The notes under the pieces: model-generated | The model's input: only the letters and a program-made list of their open reading frames with translations | The model's database searches: none | Told to the model about the DNA's origin: nothing | In this document: positions 58,985-64,000 of the stretch, in pieces | Layout of the letters: the number at the start of each line of letters is the position of its first letter | Position numbering within the stretch: position 1 is the stretch's first letter | Assembly: GCA_965153355.1 (NCBI GenBank) | Contig: OZ231127.1 | Location: 10,664,001-10,728,000 of the forward strand | Length of the DNA: 64,000 nt | Direction: 5' to 3' | Origin: Flaccisagitta enflata | Taxonomy: Eukaryota; Chaetognatha; Sagittoidea; Aphragmophora | Translations under genes and position numbers: made by a program

Positions 58985-59069
58985 GCAACAAGGCCAAGAT
59001 GGAAAAATGATAAAAGATAGAGAAGAAGAAGAAGAAGAAAAAGAAGAAATAGAAGAAGAGGAAGAATTA

Positions 59070-59100
<31 letters not shown>

Positions 59101-59185
59101 AAGAAGAAGAAGAAGAAGAAGAAGAAGAAGAAGAAGAAGAAGAAGAAGAAGACAAAGAAGAAGAAGAACAAACAGAAAAATAATG
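58985..59185. repeat. (AAG)n tract
   Basis: Degenerate GAAGAA from about 59020, pure AAG at about 59071-59150, then variants. Confidence 0.95.
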
Positions 59186-59269
59186 ATAAGATAAAATGGA
59201 GAAATGATGCTTCTTTTTTTTTTATAAATATGTGTTTTTGTGACCAATGATGGACGTGTCAGTGGGAAA

Positions 59270-59705
59270 AATTGGGCGTGTAGACTCTTATTAAAAAGAG
59301 CATGTTAACACTACTGAAATGGGGCATGTTGACACTGGTAAAAAAGGGCGCAATAACACAATCAAAATTGTTGATGAAACGAATACAGATGAACGTGTTG
59401 ACACTTACAAAAATGGGTGTGTTGACACTTACAAAAATGAGCGTGTTGACACTTACAAAAATGGGTGTGTTGACACTTACAAAAATGGGCGTGTTGACAC
59501 TTAAAAAAATGGGTGTGTTGACACTTGCAAAAATAGTGTGTGTTGACACTAACAAAAATGGGCGTGTTGACACTCACAAAAATGGGCATGTTGACACAAT
59601 TCTCAAGAGAATTTAAGATGACCACAGAGAGGCGTGTTGAGACAGCCAAAAGTAGAGGTGTTGACACTGCAAAAAAATGGTGTGTTGACACAGCTACAAT
59701 TGGCT
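59270..59705. repeat. Minisatellite, 24-bp unit, about 15 copies
   Basis: Unit CACTTACAAAAATGGGCGTG plus TTGA, counted as 24 bp. Copies at 59400-59520 are nearly identical and the outer ones diverge. Being a multiple of three, it gives open 8-residue-repeat frames on both strands (VLTLTKMG on plus, FVSVNTPI on minus), up to about 109 codons. Confidence 0.93.
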
Positions 59706-59814
59706 TGTATGATATGATGGCATGTTTCTATTGTCAATAAAATGATAAATCTAGCAATGACTGCATGTAAATGTAGCTTCCATCAAGGACCGTTTCATAA
59801 GTCCAATTAACAGA

Positions 59815-59938
59815 CGTTACGTAACTGTTGGTATGCCTGCGTTTCGTAACGCCAAAAAACACACTTTATGAAACCTCCAAGTGTGTCACTAAGGCGTTTT
59901 TAGGTCGTTATGTAACGCAGGCATACCAACAGTTACAA
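59815..59938. repeat. Inverted repeat, about 124 bp
   Basis: GTTACGTAACTGTTGGTATG, CCTGCGTTTCGTAACGCC pairs with GGCGTTTTTAGGTCGTTATG, TAACGCAGGCATACCAAC, AGTTAC. The loop is about 45 bp. Confidence 0.82.
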
Positions 59939-60130
59939 CACACTGAACAACACAAGTGTTGTAACGCTATATTGGCACGCGGCGAAATACCTGCTTGAAG
60001 GAGGAAGTTGGAAGTTTGGAGAGAGCGAAGAGTCTTGAAAGCAGGTGGAGGAAGGATGGAGGAGGAGTTGGAGGAGGAAGTATAAAGTTTGGAGAAAGTG
60101 GAGAGTCTTGTAAGCAGGAAGTAGGAGTAG
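59939..60130. repeat. Dispersed repeat, copy 2 (see 35750-36150)
   Basis: GGAGGAAGTTGGAAGTTTGG, AGAGTCTTGAAAGCAGGTGG and, tandemly, GAGAAAGTGGAGAGTCTTG with TAAGCAGGAAG. The G/A-rich words match those at 35780-35860. Confidence 0.55.
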
Positions 60131-60275
60131 TAGGTTGAAATCACAGGTAATGGAGTGGAGAATTTGCAGGGGTGTGGAAGGTGATGCCGCGACAGAGAGG
60201 TACAAAGTGGACTTGACTAGATGCGTACCCAAAATTTCCAATAATCAGGCGCAAATTGAGATGTCGTTGGGTGAT

Positions 60276-60279
<4 letters not shown>

Positions 60280-60307
<28 letters not shown>
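60280..60307. repeat. (GA)n microsatellite, short
   Basis: About 28 bp of GA. Confidence 0.93.
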
Positions 60308-60309
<2 letters not shown>

Positions 60310-60864
60310 TCCGTTGATTATGATGAGGGAGACAATCTCGCTTGTCTCGTGGGATGAAATTTTTGAAGGTAATTGAAAATTAAAAAGTTAAAAAAATTCC
60401 GCTGAGAAAGTTTTTAATGAAGCCAGAAGCTAGAAAAAAAGGCGGGAGAACGGAGAAAGGAGGAAGCAAAGGAGAAAAAAAAAGAGCAAAACGTTTGATG
60501 GAGAAAATAGCTAATAAATCAAACGCCAATAGACAAAGTGTTTTTTTATTTTTTTTTCTATTGACGTGTTAAAGATGTTTGTTGGCTTTCCTTCCTCAAT
60601 CATTCGTAATTTTTGCACTTTGAGAGCAATTGTCATGAAAATACACCATCTTACATAAAACTCGTTTAATCGCTTTGTTGTTAGTTTTTTTTTCTTATAA
60701 AAGTTTTATATCCTTGTTTTCAAAACTCTTGGAAGAAAATATTTTTTTTTCTTGGCTACTCTCTCCTTCATTTTTCTCTCTTTGTCAATGAAGAAACAAT
60801 TAGTAACCAAGACGGAAGAAAAATTGTCGTTGTTGTTGTTGATGTTGTGGTTGTGTGAATAAGA

Positions 60865-60866
<2 letters not shown>
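60308..60866. other. No gene seen
   Basis: AT-rich with A- and T-runs; no recognised feature. Confidence 0.35.

Positions 60867-60927
<61 letters not shown>
60867..60927. repeat. (GA)n microsatellite
   Basis: About 61 bp of GA; (GTT)n-like sequence at 60826-60850. Confidence 0.97.
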
Positions 60928-60930
<3 letters not shown>

Positions 60931-61532
60931 ACTGTATGAGAGTAAAGATTAATCAAGAGAGTCCCCTCCTGATTACATGCCTTTTCTCTCAAGAGAGATG
61001 ATAATGAGGATAATGATGACGGTGGTGATGATGATGACGGGTGGCGGCAAAGAGCGGCTCTGGTGTGTTGAATAGTGATTATCACAATTATAAAGAAATA
61101 ACGTGATCATGAATTAAAACAACAAAGGAAGATGCTGTTGGGTTTTTTTTTACTACCTCATATTGTATATTTGTTTATCTCATTCTTTCCATTGTCAAGC
61201 GATTAAAATGGGATAGCAGTGTGAGAAATATGACTTACTTGAAGTGCAAATCAAAATGGAAGAATGGCAAATTAAAATGGAAGAATTGCGAATTTAAATG
61301 GTTAAGTGGCGAATAACGTTAAACTGATGGCGAAAAGTGGTGAGGAGAGGCGACCAATACTTGGTTGACGGAATGCAAGACTGTAATCTAATCGTGGAAG
61401 AAAAATGGCGAGGCTGGTAAGACTTTGTTTTACGGTGAATTGTTCATTTCTTTTTCGATAGACTGGGAAGAGATATACCCATCATTTTGGTTTAAGCGTT
61501 TGTTGAGGTTTTATTAGGATCGGTGCGTTTCT
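60928..61532. other. No gene seen
   Basis: (GAT)n-like words at 61000-61040; AAAATGGAAGAATGGC and AAAATGGAAGAATTGC in tandem at 61254-61290. No domain recognised. Confidence 0.35.
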
Positions 61533-63177
<1,645 letters not shown>

Positions 63178-63376
63178 CTTACCGCTGACAGGTGCAAGAG
63201 TGAAAGGCTTAGACGTTGTTGTTGTTGACACGGTGAATTTTTTTTTTGGTGAGCGTCAAAAAGTTTCCAAGTGGTTTTGCTTCTTATTTTTTTGGTTTCG
63301 ACTTGAATTTGAGGCCGTTTGTAGGCGTTGGTAGTTGTGAAGAAAACACCCAAAAAACTGAAAGAAGAAAAAAAAA

Positions 63377-63600
63377 GCAAGTTACGCGAGATCGCGGGCG
63401 GGTTGGCAGGGGTGTCCAACCCCATCCACGAGCCACCCCTCCCCATCTTAAACACTCATTTTTCCACTTTTCGACTGGTGCTCACTGACTGACTGACCAA
63501 AGGTCCGACGGACCGAGGGACCGAGGGACTGAGGGACCGACAGACCGACAGACCGACAGACCAACGGGCCGACGAACAAAGCCTCCTATGGCAGAGGGAC
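63377..63600 (+). mobile_element. Head-tail element, type D/B mixture, tail truncated
   Basis: AGCAAGTTACGCGAGATCGC, GGGCGGGTTGGCAGGGGTG, TCCAACCCCATCCACGAGCC (type D head part), then CCACTTTTCGACTGGTGC (type B interior), a long (GACCGAC/GAGG)n tract and AAAGCCTCCTATGGC. No GCGACTAAAAA. The (GACAGACC)n continues degenerately to 63625. Confidence 0.7.
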
Positions 63601-63904
63601 TGATGGATGGATGGAGAGATGGAGGAACGAAATGACGGTAAAAAAACCATATCGCCCAAAACCGAAAAAAAATCATCTTTCTGACAAGTCTTCCATTGAT
63701 TTGTTGAGTTGCGTTTGTGAAAGGAAAATGCCGTTTATTTTTGAGTGCGTGGAAAAAAAAGTTATTCGACTTTTGATTCTAACATGACGGCTTTTTTGTT
63801 GCAGCTGGTTGGTGTTGGTCTTCCAGGGAGATTGGAAAGAGGAGGAAGAAAGGGGAGAAGGAAGGATTGTAGGCCATTGGAAGGGAAGGAAGGGAGGGAG
63901 TAAG

Positions 63905-63962
63905 GGAGGAAGGAAGGAAGGAAGGAAGGAAGGAAGGAAGGAAGGAAGGAAGGAAGGAAGGG
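63905..63962. repeat. (GGAA)n microsatellite
   Basis: About 14 GGAA units, with GGAAGGGAGG flanks on both sides. A near-duplicate of AGGAAGGATTGTAGGCCAT (63859) occurs at 63967 (AAGGAAGGATGGTACGCCAT). Confidence 0.95.
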
Positions 63963-64000
63963 AAGAAGGAAGGATGGTACGCCATGAGAAGGAAGGAAGC

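Overview
This window looks like non-genic, very repeat-dense animal DNA. No intact protein-coding gene, rRNA or convincing tRNA was found. Almost all open reading frames are translations of microsatellites or minisatellites (Ser-Leu, Arg-Glu, poly-Leu, poly-Asn and so on). The one recognisable protein is a frameshifted pseudogene at 11120-12525 on the minus strand. It belongs to an uncharacterised, often multi-copy family with a PIN/FEN-like core and a C-terminal cysteine-rich CXC (tesmin/TSO1-like) tail, known to me from many invertebrate and some fish genomes. That family, the very long (CT)n and (GTT)n tracts and the MITEs suggest a metazoan, probably a marine invertebrate; the species cannot be told from this sequence.

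Three layers of sequence make up the window. (1) Microsatellites: about 25 (CT)n/(GA)n tracts of 30-193 bp, one 218-bp (GT)n, a 1.07-kb (GTT)n field, and long AAG, AAAG, CAA, AAAAAC and ACAACG tracts. (2) Local minisatellites with units of 20 to about 210 bp. (3) Dispersed mobile-element-like repeats.

The third layer is the most interesting. At least 40 whole or partial copies belong to a set of polar elements that I call head-tail elements. Each has a specific head at one end. The other end (tail) is a GC-rich hairpin immediately followed by about five A residues. The short types (A, B, C, D; about 165-310 bp, longer when they carry extra modules) hold a variable (GACG/GTCC)n tract just inside the tail hairpin. 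The long types (M1, M2, M3, M4; about 410-920 bp) have subterminal inverted repeats around a core minisatellite, usually a 20-21-bp unit containing a GCCTCGAGGC-like palindrome. In some types a C- or G-run or a (GTCC)n tract separates the inverted repeat from the core. Copies often stand tail-to-head in the same orientation: 53687-55824, 37499-39307, 45914-47424, 36565-36899, 41596-41888 and 53001-53207. The architecture recalls Helitron/Helentron-derived non-autonomous elements (DINE/HINE type, and pearl elements of bivalves), but no Rep/helicase is present here and the assignment is inference.

Layout: 1-7335 minisatellites and microsatellites with one D and one M1 element; 7372-10119 A and M2 elements; 10211-13090 a composite with inverted arms of about 0.5 kb around the pseudogene; 13200-15985 satellites; 16190-23110 A/M2 elements, CT tracts and an 828-bp MITE inserted in a minisatellite; 23111-31155 microsatellites with M1 copies; 31156-31682 a hairpin MITE; 32000-36450 CT tracts and a palindromic minisatellite; 36565-48800 the first dense zone of head-tail elements; 49240-50312 the (GTT)n field; 50570-58905 the second dense zone; 58985-64000 minisatellites, microsatellites and little else.
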